Shown: positions 6,899 through 15,053, counted from the first letter of the stretch. The stretch is DNA of 17,197 nucleotides from an uncultured Desulfotignum sp. (GCA_937951975.1 CALGAJ010000376.1:1-17197); one strand, 5' to 3'. Numbers and translations are program-made. The notes: generated by a model from the sequence alone, not told the origin.

Positions 6899-8950
6899 AT
6901 GTATAAATTAGGCGCAGATACGGGAGGGACATTTACGGATATCGGACTCATTGATGACCAGACCGGTCGCATTTCAGTGACCAAAGTCCCTTCCACACCG
7001 GAGAACCCGGCAATCGCCGTCCTTGATGGAATAAAAAACATCACGGAACAAATGGGTATCGCCTGTGAAGACATTGATTTTTTTATCCACGGCACGACTG
7101 TCGCCACAAACGCGCTTTTAGAACTGAAAGGCGCTAAAACCGCGTTAATCACTACGGAAGGATTCAAAGACGTGCTGCATATTGCCCGTCAAACCCGGCC
7201 CAAACTGTATGACTTCTGGGCCAAAAGACCTGAACCTCAAGTACCCAGACGCCTGAGGTTTGAAGTTCCGGAACGAATAAGCTACAAAGGAGATATCCTG
7301 AAGCCAATGGAAACACAAGCGGTTTCCGACATCGCTCAACAACTGAAAAATGAACGTGTTGAAGCGGTGGCTATCTGTCTTCTGCATTCATATGCCAATT
7401 CATGTCATGAAAAACAGATCAAAGAAATTTTACAGAAATTGTGTCCGGACATCACGATTTCAATATCTTCCGAGATCTTGTCTGAATACAGAGAATATGA
7501 ACGGATGAGCACTGTTACCATCAATGCTTATGTGATGCCGAAAGTGAACCGGTATGTATCTCATCTTGCAGGCGAATTAAAAGAGATGGGGGTTAAATCC
7601 GACCTTTACATTATGCAGTCCAATGGCGGCGTCATCACTTCTGAAACCGCCAGAGAAGCCAGTGCCAGAACCGTTTTATCCGGACCGGCCGGCGGGGCTC
7701 TGGCCGGCGTTTTCGTATGCCAGCAGACGAAAACCGATAATATCATCACGGTAGATATGGGAGGCACCAGCCTGGACATCTGCCTGGTTGAAAAACAGAA
7801 ACCAAAGTTTACCACTGAAAGCCAGATTGGCGGGTATCCCATCAAACTACCGATGATTGATATTCATACCATCGGTGCCGGCGGAGGAAGCATTGCATGG
7901 ATCGATGCCGGCGGGGCATTGCGGGTCGGCCCTGAAAGTGCCGGCGCGGTCCCGGGTCCGGTTTGTTATCAAAAAGGTGGACAGGAACCCACGGTCACTG
8001 ATGCGAATGCGGTTCTCGGCAGGCTGAATCCCGGATATATTCTTGGCGGCAGAATGGAAATGGATGTTGAAGGTGCACGAAGAGCCATCAAGGAAAAAAT
8101 TGCAGACCCGCTTCATTTGACCATTGAAGAAGCTGCCATGGGTATCATAAGAATCGTCAATGCAAACATGGTCAGAGGCATCCGGGTCGTTTCCGTTGAA
8201 AACGGATATGATCCCAGAGAGTTTTCCTTGGTTTCCTTTGGAGGGGCCGGACCGATTCATGCTGTGGAAATGGCCAGAGAGCTGGCAATGAAAGAAGTCA
8301 TCATTCCCGTCAACCCCGGAATCACATCTGCCATCGGAATGTTGACCGCGGATGTCCGGCATGATTATGTCCAGACGTATATCACTGCAACCGACAACCT
8401 GGATTTAAAAGAACTGGAAACGCTCTACAGCCAGCTGGAAAACGAGGCTGCCAATCAGCTTTCAAAAGAAGGGTTTGAAGACAATTATATGGTTTTATTG
8501 CGTACCGCTGATATGAGATATTCGGGGCAGTCGTTTGAACTTGGGGTGTCGATTCCTGCCGGGAAAATCAAACCGGAACAGATCAACAGGATTGAAGCGC
8601 AATTTCACGACATGCATATGAAGCAGTATGGGTATCAGCGACCCGGAGAAACCATCGAACTGGTAAACCTGCGGCTGGTCGCCCTGGGAAGACTTCCCGG
8701 GCTGACAATAAAAAATGAATCCGCGCAACCCCATTCAAAACCGGCCACCGATACATATCGCGATGTTTATTTCGACAATGACTATGTTTCTACCGCCATC
8801 TACAACAGGAATGACCTTTTACCCGGACAGCAGATCACAGGGCCGGCGATCGTTGAACAGCTGGATTCCACTACAGTTATCTTTCCTCGTCAGAAAGCAC
8901 ATGTGGATGCTTTTAACAATATTCTTATCAGCCTGCATGAGGAGGTGTAG
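6899..8950 (+). CDS. hyuA: Hydantoinase/oxoprolinase family subunit A, probably N-methylhydantoinase A
   Basis: HyuA is the ATP-binding subunit of an ATP-dependent hydrolase that opens hydantoin or N-methylhydantoin rings. The 683-residue length is typical. The ASKHA-type nucleotide fold shows GADTGGTFTDIGLID (5-19), HGTTVATNALLE (64-75) and VDMGGTSLDICLV (285-297). DIHTIGAGGGSIAWID (321-336) and PESAGAVPGPVCY (345-357) are the other conserved blocks. AAGGAGG lies seven bases before ATG 6899. hyuB follows after 2 bp. The same family includes 5-oxoprolinase and the acetone/acetophenone carboxylases. A carboxylase is less likely because no small gamma-type subunit is present, whereas an N-carbamoylsarcosine-amidase-like gene is. 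Substrate N-methylhydantoin (EC 3.5.2.14 chemistry) is inferred from that context, not from residues. Confidence 0.93.
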   Translation: MYKLGADTGGTFTDIGLIDDQTGRISVTKVPSTPENPAIAVLDGIKNITEQMGIACEDIDFFIHGTTVATNALLELKGAKTALITTEGFKDVLHIARQTRPKLYDFWAKRPEPQVPRRLRFEVPERISYKGDILKPMETQAVSDIAQQLKNERVEAVAICLLHSYANSCHEKQIKEILQKLCPDITISISSEILSEYREYERMSTVTINAYVMPKVNRYVSHLAGELKEMGVKSDLYIMQSNGGVITSETAREASARTVLSGPAGGALAGVFVCQQTKTDNIITVDMGGTSLDICLVEKQKPKFTTESQIGGYPIKLPMIDIHTIGAGGGSIAWIDAGGALRVGPESAGAVPGPVCYQKGGQEPTVTDANAVLGRLNPGYILGGRMEMDVEGARRAIKEKIADPLHLTIEEAAMGIIRIVNANMVRGIRVVSVENGYDPREFSLVSFGGAGPIHAVEMARELAMKEVIIPVNPGITSAIGMLTADVRHDYVQTYITATDNLDLKELETLYSQLENEAANQLSKEGFEDNYMVLLRTADMRYSGQSFELGVSIPAGKIKPEQINRIEAQFHDMHMKQYGYQRPGETIELVNLRLVALGRLPGLTIKNESAQPHSKPATDTYRDVYFDNDYVSTAIYNRNDLLPGQQITGPAIVEQLDSTTVIFPRQKAHVDAFNNILISLHEEV

Positions 8951-8952
8951 CA

Positions 8953-10695
8953 ATGACGGTAAAAATAGATGCAATTACACTTGAGGTCATGAGAAATGCG
9001 CTGCAGTCGATCGCGGAAGAGATGGGCGTCACTCTGGTGAGAACAGCGTTTTCCCCCAATATCAAAGACAGAAGAGACTGTTCCACTGCTGTTTATAACG
9101 GAAACGGCGAACTGGTGGCCCAGGCGGAGCATATCCCGCTTCATCTGGGATTGATGCCCACGGTCATTAAAGAAGTGCTCAAGATTTTTCCCATTGAAAA
9201 TCTGGAGCCCGGAGACGCCATCATCATTAATGATCCCTATATCAGCGGCAGCCATCTGCCCGATGTGTGCATATTTTCTCCTGTTTTCAATGATAAAGAG
9301 GTGATAGCTATCGTAGCCAACCTTGCTCATCATGTGGATATCGGGGGTATGTCACCGGGCGGCATGCCGGTGAATTCAACGGAGATTTTCCAGGAAGGAT
9401 TGCGAATTTCCCCGGTTAAAATCCGCAAAAAAGGAGAAGTCAACCACGATATATTGAATTTCTTACTAAACAACGTCAGGACGTCTTTTGAATTCAAAGG
9501 AGATCTGGAAGCACAATTGGCGGCGAACAATGTGGGAGAACGAAGAATATATGAACTGGCTGAAAAATACGGATCACAATTTTTAAAGGAATACATGAAT
9601 GAAATCATGAACTATTCCGAACGCAGAATGCGGACCAAGATCAAAGAGATGGGGGTGGGAGAATATTCCTTCGAAGATTACATGGAAGGCAGTTCTTCTG
9701 AAGACAACATTACCATCAGAGCCACTGTCAAAGTTAATGAAGATAATGTCGAAGTCGATTTTACCGGCACATCTCCTCAGGTGGATGCATCCCTGAACTC
9801 CACGAGAGCTGTCACGCTTGCCTGTGTGTATTATGCCATCAAGGCCATGGCAGATCCGGAGGTTCCGCCCAATGAAGGTGCTTTCAGGCCTATAAAGGTA
9901 ATCACGCCTTCCGGCACCGTGGTAAACCCAAGATTTCCGGCACCCGTTTCCAATGCCAATATCAACACGGCCCAGCGCATCGCCGATGTGATTTTAGGTG
10001 CTTTGGCCAAAGCGAAACCTGAAAAATCCATGGCAGCCTGCTCCGGAACCATGAGTCTTTTTACCATAGGCGGCGTGGACCCGCGTTCCGGACAGTACTA
10101 TTCCTATGTGGAAACCTATGGGGGCGGCATGGGAGCTGTCAGGGGCAGTGATGGTATGGACGGGGTCCATACCAATATGACCAACACACGCAACACACCC
10201 ACTGAAGTGATGGAGATATCGTATCCTTTGCTGGTTGAAGGGTATGGACTGCTTCCGAACACGGATGGTCCCGGCAAATACCGGGGGGGCCTTGGGTTAT
10301 ACAGAAAAGTCAAATTACTGGATCATGATGCCAATGTCACCCTCAGTACTGAACGGGGAATAATCAAGCCCTGGGGTCTTTTTGGGGGCAAGCCCGGCAG
10401 CAATTCAGCCTGTCTTCTGATTAGTCCGGAAGGCAACATTGAAAACCTGCCCACAAAGATGACCGGTAGAATTCGATCTGGTCACACCATTGTCTATCAA
10501 ACCCCGGGAGCAGGGGGCTATGAAGACCCGTTGGAAAGAGATCCCGGAAAAGTGCTGCACGATGTCCTGGAAAATTTGATTTCTGTCGAAAGGGCTCGAA
10601 CTGAATACGGGGTTGTGGTCGATATTGAAGGGAAAAAAATTGATTTTCAAAAAACGGAGAAACTTCGCGAAGAGTTGACCGAAAAAATTTCTTGA
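8953..10695 (+). CDS. hyuB: Hydantoinase/oxoprolinase family subunit B, probably N-methylhydantoinase B
   Basis: This is the partner subunit of HyuA, completing the ATP-dependent ring-opening enzyme; the predicted product here is N-carbamoylsarcosine. The 580-residue length fits the family. Conserved blocks are RRDCSTAVYNGNGELVAQ (40-57), NDPYISGSHLPD (93-104), AHHVDIGGMSPGG (125-137) and the C-terminal TPGAGGYEDPLERDP (517-531). The start ATG is 2 bp beyond the hyuA stop, and its ribosome binding site GAGGAGG lies inside the last codons of hyuA, so translation is probably coupled and subunit ratios matched. The protein has no signal sequence and acts in the cytoplasm. The gene is the last in the plus-strand operon and is followed by a hairpin terminator. 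Confidence 0.93.
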   Translation: MTVKIDAITLEVMRNALQSIAEEMGVTLVRTAFSPNIKDRRDCSTAVYNGNGELVAQAEHIPLHLGLMPTVIKEVLKIFPIENLEPGDAIIINDPYISGSHLPDVCIFSPVFNDKEVIAIVANLAHHVDIGGMSPGGMPVNSTEIFQEGLRISPVKIRKKGEVNHDILNFLLNNVRTSFEFKGDLEAQLAANNVGERRIYELAEKYGSQFLKEYMNEIMNYSERRMRTKIKEMGVGEYSFEDYMEGSSSEDNITIRATVKVNEDNVEVDFTGTSPQVDASLNSTRAVTLACVYYAIKAMADPEVPPNEGAFRPIKVITPSGTVVNPRFPAPVSNANINTAQRIADVILGALAKAKPEKSMAACSGTMSLFTIGGVDPRSGQYYSYVETYGGGMGAVRGSDGMDGVHTNMTNTRNTPTEVMEISYPLLVEGYGLLPNTDGPGKYRGGLGLYRKVKLLDHDANVTLSTERGIIKPWGLFGGKPGSNSACLLISPEGNIENLPTKMTGRIRSGHTIVYQTPGAGGYEDPLERDPGKVLHDVLENLISVERARTEYGVVVDIEGKKIDFQKTEKLREELTEKIS

Positions 10696-10707
10696 AATCT
10701 CAAAAAT

Positions 10708-10745
10708 GGAGTCTCTCACATGGGATATTTCATGCGGGAGACTCC
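10708..10745. terminator. Bidirectional hairpin terminator between hyuB and the M19-like gene
   Basis: GGAGTCTC (10708-10715) pairs perfectly with GAGACTCC (10738-10745), with an inner CATG/CATG pairing in the loop. The plus strand continues with TTAAAA. The minus strand continues with ATTTTTG, a better U-tract. It sits in the 102-bp gap between two convergent genes, so it can end both operons. Confidence 0.65.
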
Positions 10746-10797
10746 TTAAAACTGTCAAAGAAAAGAACAATCATTCATCAGCAAATACGACGGACAA

Positions 10798-11778
10798 TCA
10801 GGAGCCCCAGACCAGCTCGAGAAACGATACCCAGTTCTCGCCCATGATCTTTTCAATGCGATTTTGTTTCCATCCCCGGTGTTCCATCTCCGAGAGCAGG
10901 TTTGGAAAATCATCGATCTGCCTGAATCCTTTAGGATTGATGATGTCGCCGAACTCCGTGAGAGATCTCCCATATCCTTTATCATGGGTAATGTAGGAAA
11001 AGAATGAGTCATCCTGGTCTTGGGTGAAATCCGTTCCAATACCAACATGGTCTTCCCCGATCAGATCAATGACATACTCTATCGCTTCGATGTAATCCTG
11101 GACAGATGATTTCGCACCGTTTTTAAGAAACGGGGGAAACATGGTCACCCCCACAAATCCCCCCTTGTCCGCAATGAATTTCAGATCTTCATCCGATTTA
11201 TTCCGGGAGTGATCTTTCAGTGCTGACGGAAGACAATGAGAGTAGGCAACCGGTTTTTGCGAATATTCAATGGCATCTCTGGACGTTTTGGGGCCGACAT
11301 GACTCAAATCAATGACAATGCCGACCCGATTCATTTCATCCACCAATGCCCTGCCAAAATCGGTCAACCCTCCATCTTTTGTTTCATAACACCCGCATCC
11401 AACAGTGTTGGCTGTATTGTAAGCCAGCTGCACAATCCCCAGGCCCAGTTCCTTGTATACTTGGACCAAGGGCAGATAATCACCGAATCCGGTTGTATTT
11501 TGCCACCCCAGGATGATGCCGACCTTGTTTTCTATTTTGGCACGCCGGATGTCTTGGGTTGAATACACCTGGATCAAAATATCTGAATTTTTTTGGATCC
11601 ATTGTTTCCAGTCAGCCACCGCTTTCATGGTTGCGGGAAAATCTTCCCAGATGCAGCAAGTGCAGTTGGCAGCTGTCACACCTCCCCGGTGCATTGCCTC
11701 GAAAACCGGCCTATACCACCTGGACACATTCAGGCCATCCACAACCGTCAAATCCGAATAATTCATTTTTTTATTCAT
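10798..11778 (-). CDS. M19 (membrane dipeptidase)-like amidohydrolase with an altered metal site
   Basis: This 326-residue protein has the TIM-barrel amidohydrolase pattern of peptidase family M19. Conserved parts are IDLSHVGPKTS (SH at 159-160), AYSHCLP (SH at 180-181), RNKSDE (192-197) and GIGTDF (246-251), corresponding to two zinc histidines, the substrate-binding Arg and the catalytic Asp of human renal dipeptidase. The usual first motif DGHND is instead DGLNV (14-18), and the bridging Glu region reads LGWQN (90-94), so the His-x-Asp and probably the Glu ligands are missing. From memory it closely resembles P. aeruginosa PA5396, encoded beside the dimethylglycine demethylase genes. A true dipeptidase role is therefore doubtful; hydrolysis of an N-methylglycine-related amide is possible. 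I chose ATG 11778 because GAGGAAA lies about eight bases upstream. It is the last gene of the minus-strand operon, 32 bp after dctM. Confidence 0.85.
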   Translation of the reverse strand: MNKKMNYSDLTVVDGLNVSRWYRPVFEAMHRGGVTAANCTCCIWEDFPATMKAVADWKQWIQKNSDILIQVYSTQDIRRAKIENKVGIILGWQNTTGFGDYLPLVQVYKELGLGIVQLAYNTANTVGCGCYETKDGGLTDFGRALVDEMNRVGIVIDLSHVGPKTSRDAIEYSQKPVAYSHCLPSALKDHSRNKSDEDLKFIADKGGFVGVTMFPPFLKNGAKSSVQDYIEAIEYVIDLIGEDHVGIGTDFTQDQDDSFFSYITHDKGYGRSLTEFGDIINPKGFRQIDDFPNLLSEMEHRGWKQNRIEKIMGENWVSFLELVWGS

Positions 11779-11810
11779 AAAATTTTTCCTCTTCAGTTCA
11801 ATCAGTCCGT

Positions 11811-13097
11811 TCAATAAAAATCAGGGATAAACAAAATCAGTTGCGGGAATATTGTAAACAGGCCCACTGTTCCCATCATGATAAACCAGAACGGCAGAGT
11901 GGCCCATGCCGCTTCTCCTAAATCAACCTCCCGGCCTGCAATGGTTACTAGAACAAATAGATTCAGCCCCACAGGTGGTGTAATCATACCGATTTCCATA
12001 AGAATGGTTACAATGACCCCGAACCAAATAGGATCAAACCCCATATTTATCATAATCGGTGTCGTAATCGGTAGCGTCATGAACAAAAGAGAAATGCCGT
12101 CGAAAAAACACCCGAGCACCAGATATACCAGAATGACCAGCACCAGGACCGTATATTTTGACAGTTCATAATCACCGATCATGTTCACCAGCTCTCTGGG
12201 CAACCCCAGGATGCTCACCGCCTGAGCCAGAATCTGGGTGCCCAGCATGATCATGGCAATGGCACCAAAAACAAACGACGTGCTGACCAGGGCACCCCAT
12301 AATTTACGCAAGGTCAACTCTCCCCAGGAAAACCCCAGCACCAGAGAGATGAATACGCCCAGGCCCGCTGCCTCTGTCGGGGTTGCGAACCCAAGATAAA
12401 TGGTTCCCAGAACAAAAAATATCAATATGGGCAACGGCCATATTTGTAACAGTCCTTTGACAATTTTGCCGAAGCTGACCTCTTCAGTGTCTGTAGGTGT
12501 CATTCCCGGTTTTACTTTATCCACAATGACCAGATAAAGACTGAAAAACAGCCCGATGAGAATGCCCGGGGCAATGCCTGCCAGAAACAGCTTGCCAATG
12601 GAAACATTCTGGGTGGCACCATATATCAGAAGAGACAAACTCGGGGGGATCAGCAGTCCCAATGTCCCGCCCGCAGCAAGGCTGCCGACAATCAGGGGAC
12701 GATGATACCCTCGTTTGGACAATTCAGGATACCCCACAGATCCGATGGCTGCCGCAGTAGAGCTGCTGGAACCGCTGACTGCACCGAAAACCGTGGATAC
12801 GGCGATATTGGTATGGAGGAGTTTTCCGGGAATCTTATGAAACAGCGGCGTTAGTCCATTATAAATCTTTGTACTGATTCCGCTTGCCAGAAGAATATCC
12901 CCAAGCAGGATGAACAAGGGCACGGCACTCAGGGTAAAGTCGGAGAAAACATTCCATACAGCTGTCACAGCCAGTGCTGTCGCGCCCCCCGCCTGGAAAT
13001 GAAGCAGTATCAGCCCTGTCAACCCAAGCGCCGCTCCCAGCACTGTGGCTGTGGAGATACTGATAATCAGAGAACTCACTAAAATCAACCAGCTCAT
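11811..13097 (-). CDS. dctM: TRAP transporter large membrane subunit (DctM)
   Basis: DctM is the 12-helix channel-forming subunit of a tripartite ATP-independent periplasmic transporter, driven by Na+ or H+ gradients. The 428-residue length is standard. Family motifs are LFILLGDILLASGIS (61-75), FGAVSGSSSSTAAAIGSVG (104-122) and GGTLGLLIPPS (143-153). The ATG overlaps the dctQ stop by four bases (ATGA), and GGAGGAAA precedes it, indicating coupled translation with dctQ. Substrate specificity is set by DctP rather than by this subunit. In context it probably moves an organic anion linked to ureide catabolism, such as N-carbamoylsarcosine or another N-carbamoyl or N-acyl amino acid; that is an inference. 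Confidence 0.96.
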   Translation of the reverse strand: MSWLILVSSLIISISTATVLGAALGLTGLILLHFQAGGATALAVTAVWNVFSDFTLSAVPLFILLGDILLASGISTKIYNGLTPLFHKIPGKLLHTNIAVSTVFGAVSGSSSSTAAAIGSVGYPELSKRGYHRPLIVGSLAAGGTLGLLIPPSLSLLIYGATQNVSIGKLFLAGIAPGILIGLFFSLYLVIVDKVKPGMTPTDTEEVSFGKIVKGLLQIWPLPILIFFVLGTIYLGFATPTEAAGLGVFISLVLGFSWGELTLRKLWGALVSTSFVFGAIAMIMLGTQILAQAVSILGLPRELVNMIGDYELSKYTVLVLVILVYLVLGCFFDGISLLFMTLPITTPIMINMGFDPIWFGVIVTILMEIGMITPPVGLNLFVLVTIAGREVDLGEAAWATLPFWFIMMGTVGLFTIFPQLILFIPDFY

Positions 13098-13645
13098 ACG
13101 CTTTCCTCCGATTCTAAATCCGGGACTTCTTCACGATTTTCTTTTATGAGAGGTTCAAAGCCCGCCAGCATCCGAATGGTATCGATTAACTGGAAAAGGG
13201 CCACCAGAATAGCTACCACCATACTCGCGGGCATCAACATCATCCAGGGCCAGACCAGAAGAGCCCCGATATCTGAGCGGGCATTTATCTCCCGGGAAAA
13301 ATCCGCAAAATCATAGGATTGATAAATAAAAATCACCGCAAAGGTGATGAAAATAATGACTGCCACCAGATCAATGAACCGTCGTACCGGATAATCAATA
13401 TTTCTTACGACCAGGTCAACGCTGATATGTCTTTTTTTGAGCAGTCCCATGGGGAAGGCCAGAAAGGCCATGGAAACAAACATGAATCCCACCAGTTCGT
13501 CTGAAAACATCATAGGAGATCCTAGAAAATACCGCATCACAGTGCCTGTAATGACGAGTGTGGCCATTATCACTGCTGACAGACAGGCCAGTATGTTCAT
13601 AAACGATGTGAGATAACGCAATGTCCGGATAAAAATAGCCATCAT
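13094..13645 (-). CDS. dctQ: TRAP transporter small membrane subunit (DctQ)
   Basis: This is the four-helix small subunit that forms the membrane complex with DctM. The 183 residues contain hydrophobic segments at roughly 14-36, 47-66, 88-110 and 127-150, with RYFLGSPMMFSDELVGFMFV (38-57) as the family-typical loop before helix 2. The C-terminus is a hydrophilic acidic tail. AAGGAGAAT lies directly upstream of two consecutive ATGs; the first (13645) or the second could be used. It overlaps dctM by four bases and follows dctP after an 85-bp gap that contains a strong hairpin. Confidence 0.93.
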   Translation of the reverse strand: MMAIFIRTLRYLTSFMNILACLSAVIMATLVITGTVMRYFLGSPMMFSDELVGFMFVSMAFLAFPMGLLKKRHISVDLVVRNIDYPVRRFIDLVAVIIFITFAVIFIYQSYDFADFSREINARSDIGALLVWPWMMLMPASMVVAILVALFQLIDTIRMLAGFEPLIKENREEVPDLESEESV

Positions 13646-13666
13646 AGATTCTCCTTTTCAGACAAT

Positions 13667-13718
13667 GAATGTTGTCACAGCAGTCTCCATAAATTTCAGG
13701 GTTGCTGCGACAACATTC
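13667..13718 (-). promoter_or_regulatory. Strong intercistronic hairpin between dctP and dctQ
   Basis: GAATGTTGTC (13667-13676) and GACAACATTC (13709-13718) pair over ten bases. After one mismatch, CAGCA (13678-13682) pairs with TGCTG (13703-13707). It starts 13 bp after the dctP stop in transcript order. There is no U-run, so full termination is unlikely. It probably protects the dctP end of the mRNA or limits dctQM expression, giving more binding protein than membrane subunits. Confidence 0.6.
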
Positions 13719-13730
13719 AGATTGCTGAAG

Positions 13731-14816
13731 TTAATCAAATTTTTTTATGGCTTCCTGCATGCGTTCATAGTATTCAACCCCTTTGGGCCCCGCAGTTTCG
13801 GCCATCTCCCTCCATCGTTCATTTGCTGCATCGACGAATTGCTGTAAATCCTCTTTAGAAAAAGGATCCAGCATCGTAATGCCCAATTTTTCGGCACGGT
13901 GGGTTCTCGCTTCTGCCTCCCTGGCGGCATCCACGGCCAAATCACGTGTATTCGCCCATGTTACTTCCGCTTCTTCTTTGAGTATTTGCTGAAGTTCCGG
14001 TGTCAAACGGTTCCATGCGCGCTGACTGACCCCGAACATCCATGGGACGGCTGCCCAGGGATGAAGATAGGCTTCATACTTGGTCACTTCCTGCAAAGAT
14101 ACGGTTTCAGCCACAGTAGAAAGGTAATACGCACAATCCACGACACCCGTCTGTAAAGCTGTATACATATCATTCTGACCGATAACCTGGGCGGCAACCC
14201 CTAAATCCTGAAATGTGTGAACCAGATGGGGTGCCCAGACCCTCAGTTTTTTGGTTTTCAGTTCGTCCAGTGTATTCACCGGGGTTTTACAATGAAGTCC
14301 GACATCAAAGACCGGGCTGACAATACCGCCGATAGTCAGGATATCCCACTCCGAATATGCTTCTTCATATATCTGACGAATGACCGGCAACAGTTCAAGA
14401 TGCTGTTCCGGTTCGGTAATGGCCCCCTGAACATACACAGCTGCAAGTTCTGGTGCATCCCTTGCAAAATATTCACCATACAGCATGGCCATATCCACAT
14501 TCCCGCGCTGTAAAATCCGCAACAGATCGGGATCACGAAGGCCCAAAGATCCTGCGTGATATACAATAAGCTCGAGTTTGCCCTCTGCGCGTTTATTCAC
14601 ACGGTCTGCAAATTCCTGAAGATATTTCGCCTCGGGCCTGGATTCAACGATCTGGCTGTGCATCCGCATCACCACCGGTTTGGCGATTGCAGAATCAATC
14701 CAAACGACCGCACTTGTCAAACAGATTGCAGCGCTGATGACCATCGCGAAAATGAATTGATTTAAAAATTTCCCTTTTTTGATCGTGTGTTCATGAATGT
14801 GATAGTTGTTTTTCAT
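13731..14816 (-). CDS. dctP: TRAP transporter periplasmic substrate-binding protein (DctP family)
   Basis: This 361-residue protein is the periplasmic receptor of the TRAP system. The N-terminus has a basic stretch (IKKGKF) and a hydrophobic core (about 19-40), with a likely signal peptidase site after DSAIA (45/46). The mature part begins KPVVMRMHSQ. KTKKLRVWAPHLVHTFQDLG is the conserved segment around the arginine that normally binds a substrate carboxylate, suggesting an anionic ligand. I chose ATG 14816-14814 because AAGGGGGG lies about eight bases upstream; an in-frame ATG nine codons earlier would overlap that site. It is the first gene of dctPQM and has its own putative promoter with an overlapping operator. 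Ligand identity is unknown; a carboxylated intermediate of the hydantoin pathway is a reasonable guess. Confidence 0.94.
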   Translation of the reverse strand: MKNNYHIHEHTIKKGKFLNQFIFAMVISAAICLTSAVVWIDSAIAKPVVMRMHSQIVESRPEAKYLQEFADRVNKRAEGKLELIVYHAGSLGLRDPDLLRILQRGNVDMAMLYGEYFARDAPELAAVYVQGAITEPEQHLELLPVIRQIYEEAYSEWDILTIGGIVSPVFDVGLHCKTPVNTLDELKTKKLRVWAPHLVHTFQDLGVAAQVIGQNDMYTALQTGVVDCAYYLSTVAETVSLQEVTKYEAYLHPWAAVPWMFGVSQRAWNRLTPELQQILKEEAEVTWANTRDLAVDAAREAEARTHRAEKLGITMLDPFSKEDLQQFVDAANERWREMAETAGPKGVEYYERMQEAIKKFD

Positions 14817-14853
14817 TCTTGAGATCCCCCCTTTTTTAGCCATCCTCTAATGT

Positions 14854-14931
14854 TTAGTTGCTCTGAACCATATTTGTCTTTTTTTTCGTGTGTTTCCCTC
14901 CTTTCGGACATTCGACATTATCAAATGCCAT
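14854..14931 (-). CDS. Possible 25-residue leader peptide upstream of dctP
   Basis: ATG 14931-14929 follows AAAAAAGGAGGTA and opens a 25-codon frame ending in TAA (14856-14854). It reads MAFDNVECPKGGKHTKKKTN and five further residues. The spacing from AGGAGG to the ATG is only two to three bases, shorter than ideal. A second AAAGGAGGG lies inside it. It sits in the transcribed leader between the putative promoter and dctP and could be a leader peptide or chance. No conserved family is recognised. Confidence 0.25.
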   Translation of the reverse strand: MAFDNVECPKGGKHTKKKTNMVQSN

Positions 14932-14951
14932 TACCTCCTTTTTTGAGTTTT

Positions 14952-14985
14952 ATCTAAACCTGATTTAAATTTTACAGGTTTAGAT
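14952..14985. promoter_or_regulatory. 11-bp perfect inverted repeat, putative operator of dctPQM
   Basis: ATCTAAACCTG (14952-14962) and CAGGTTTAGAT (14975-14985) are perfect inverted copies separated by 12 bases. Read on the minus strand, the two arms bracket the putative -10 box of the dctP promoter: one arm lies in the -35/-10 spacer and the other just downstream of the -10. No U-run follows on either strand, so a terminator is unlikely. A dimeric repressor site is the simplest reading; the regulator is not identified. Confidence 0.6.
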
Positions 14986-14996
14986 TTCATATACAA
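14969..14996 (-). promoter_or_regulatory. Putative sigma-70 promoter of dctPQM
   Basis: On the minus strand TTGTAT (14996-14991) and TAAAAT (14974-14969) are 16 bp apart. The -10 matches consensus in five of six positions. It lies about 150 bp upstream of dctP and coincides with the inverted repeat described as an operator. Confidence 0.5.
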
Positions 14997-15053
14997 TTGA
15001 TACTTTTTAATGGATTGTTGACTATCAAAGCAATAATGCCTGCATGTAGGTCC

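Noticed and set aside
7847..8362. 171-residue open frame on the minus strand inside hyuA
   Set aside because: It lies opposite the conserved hyuA blocks and its translation is low-complexity and His/Asp/Ser rich without family features.
8890..9333. 147-residue open frame on the minus strand across the hyuA/hyuB junction
   Set aside because: It is antisense to two tightly coupled genes with clear family motifs; no independent support.
6899..10695. HyuAB as an acetone or acetophenone carboxylase
   Set aside because: The subunits share the superfamily, but no small zinc-type gamma subunit is encoded nearby, and the N-carbamoylsarcosine-amidase-like gene fits a hydantoinase better. Not fully excluded.
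10798..11814. Upstream ATG at 11814 as start of the M19-like gene
   Set aside because: It would overlap the dctM stop and lacks a ribosome binding site, whereas GAGGAAA is well placed for the ATG at 11778.
14952..14985. Inverted repeat as a rho-independent terminator
   Set aside because: The stem is not GC-rich, there is no U-run on either strand, and it coincides with promoter-like boxes.
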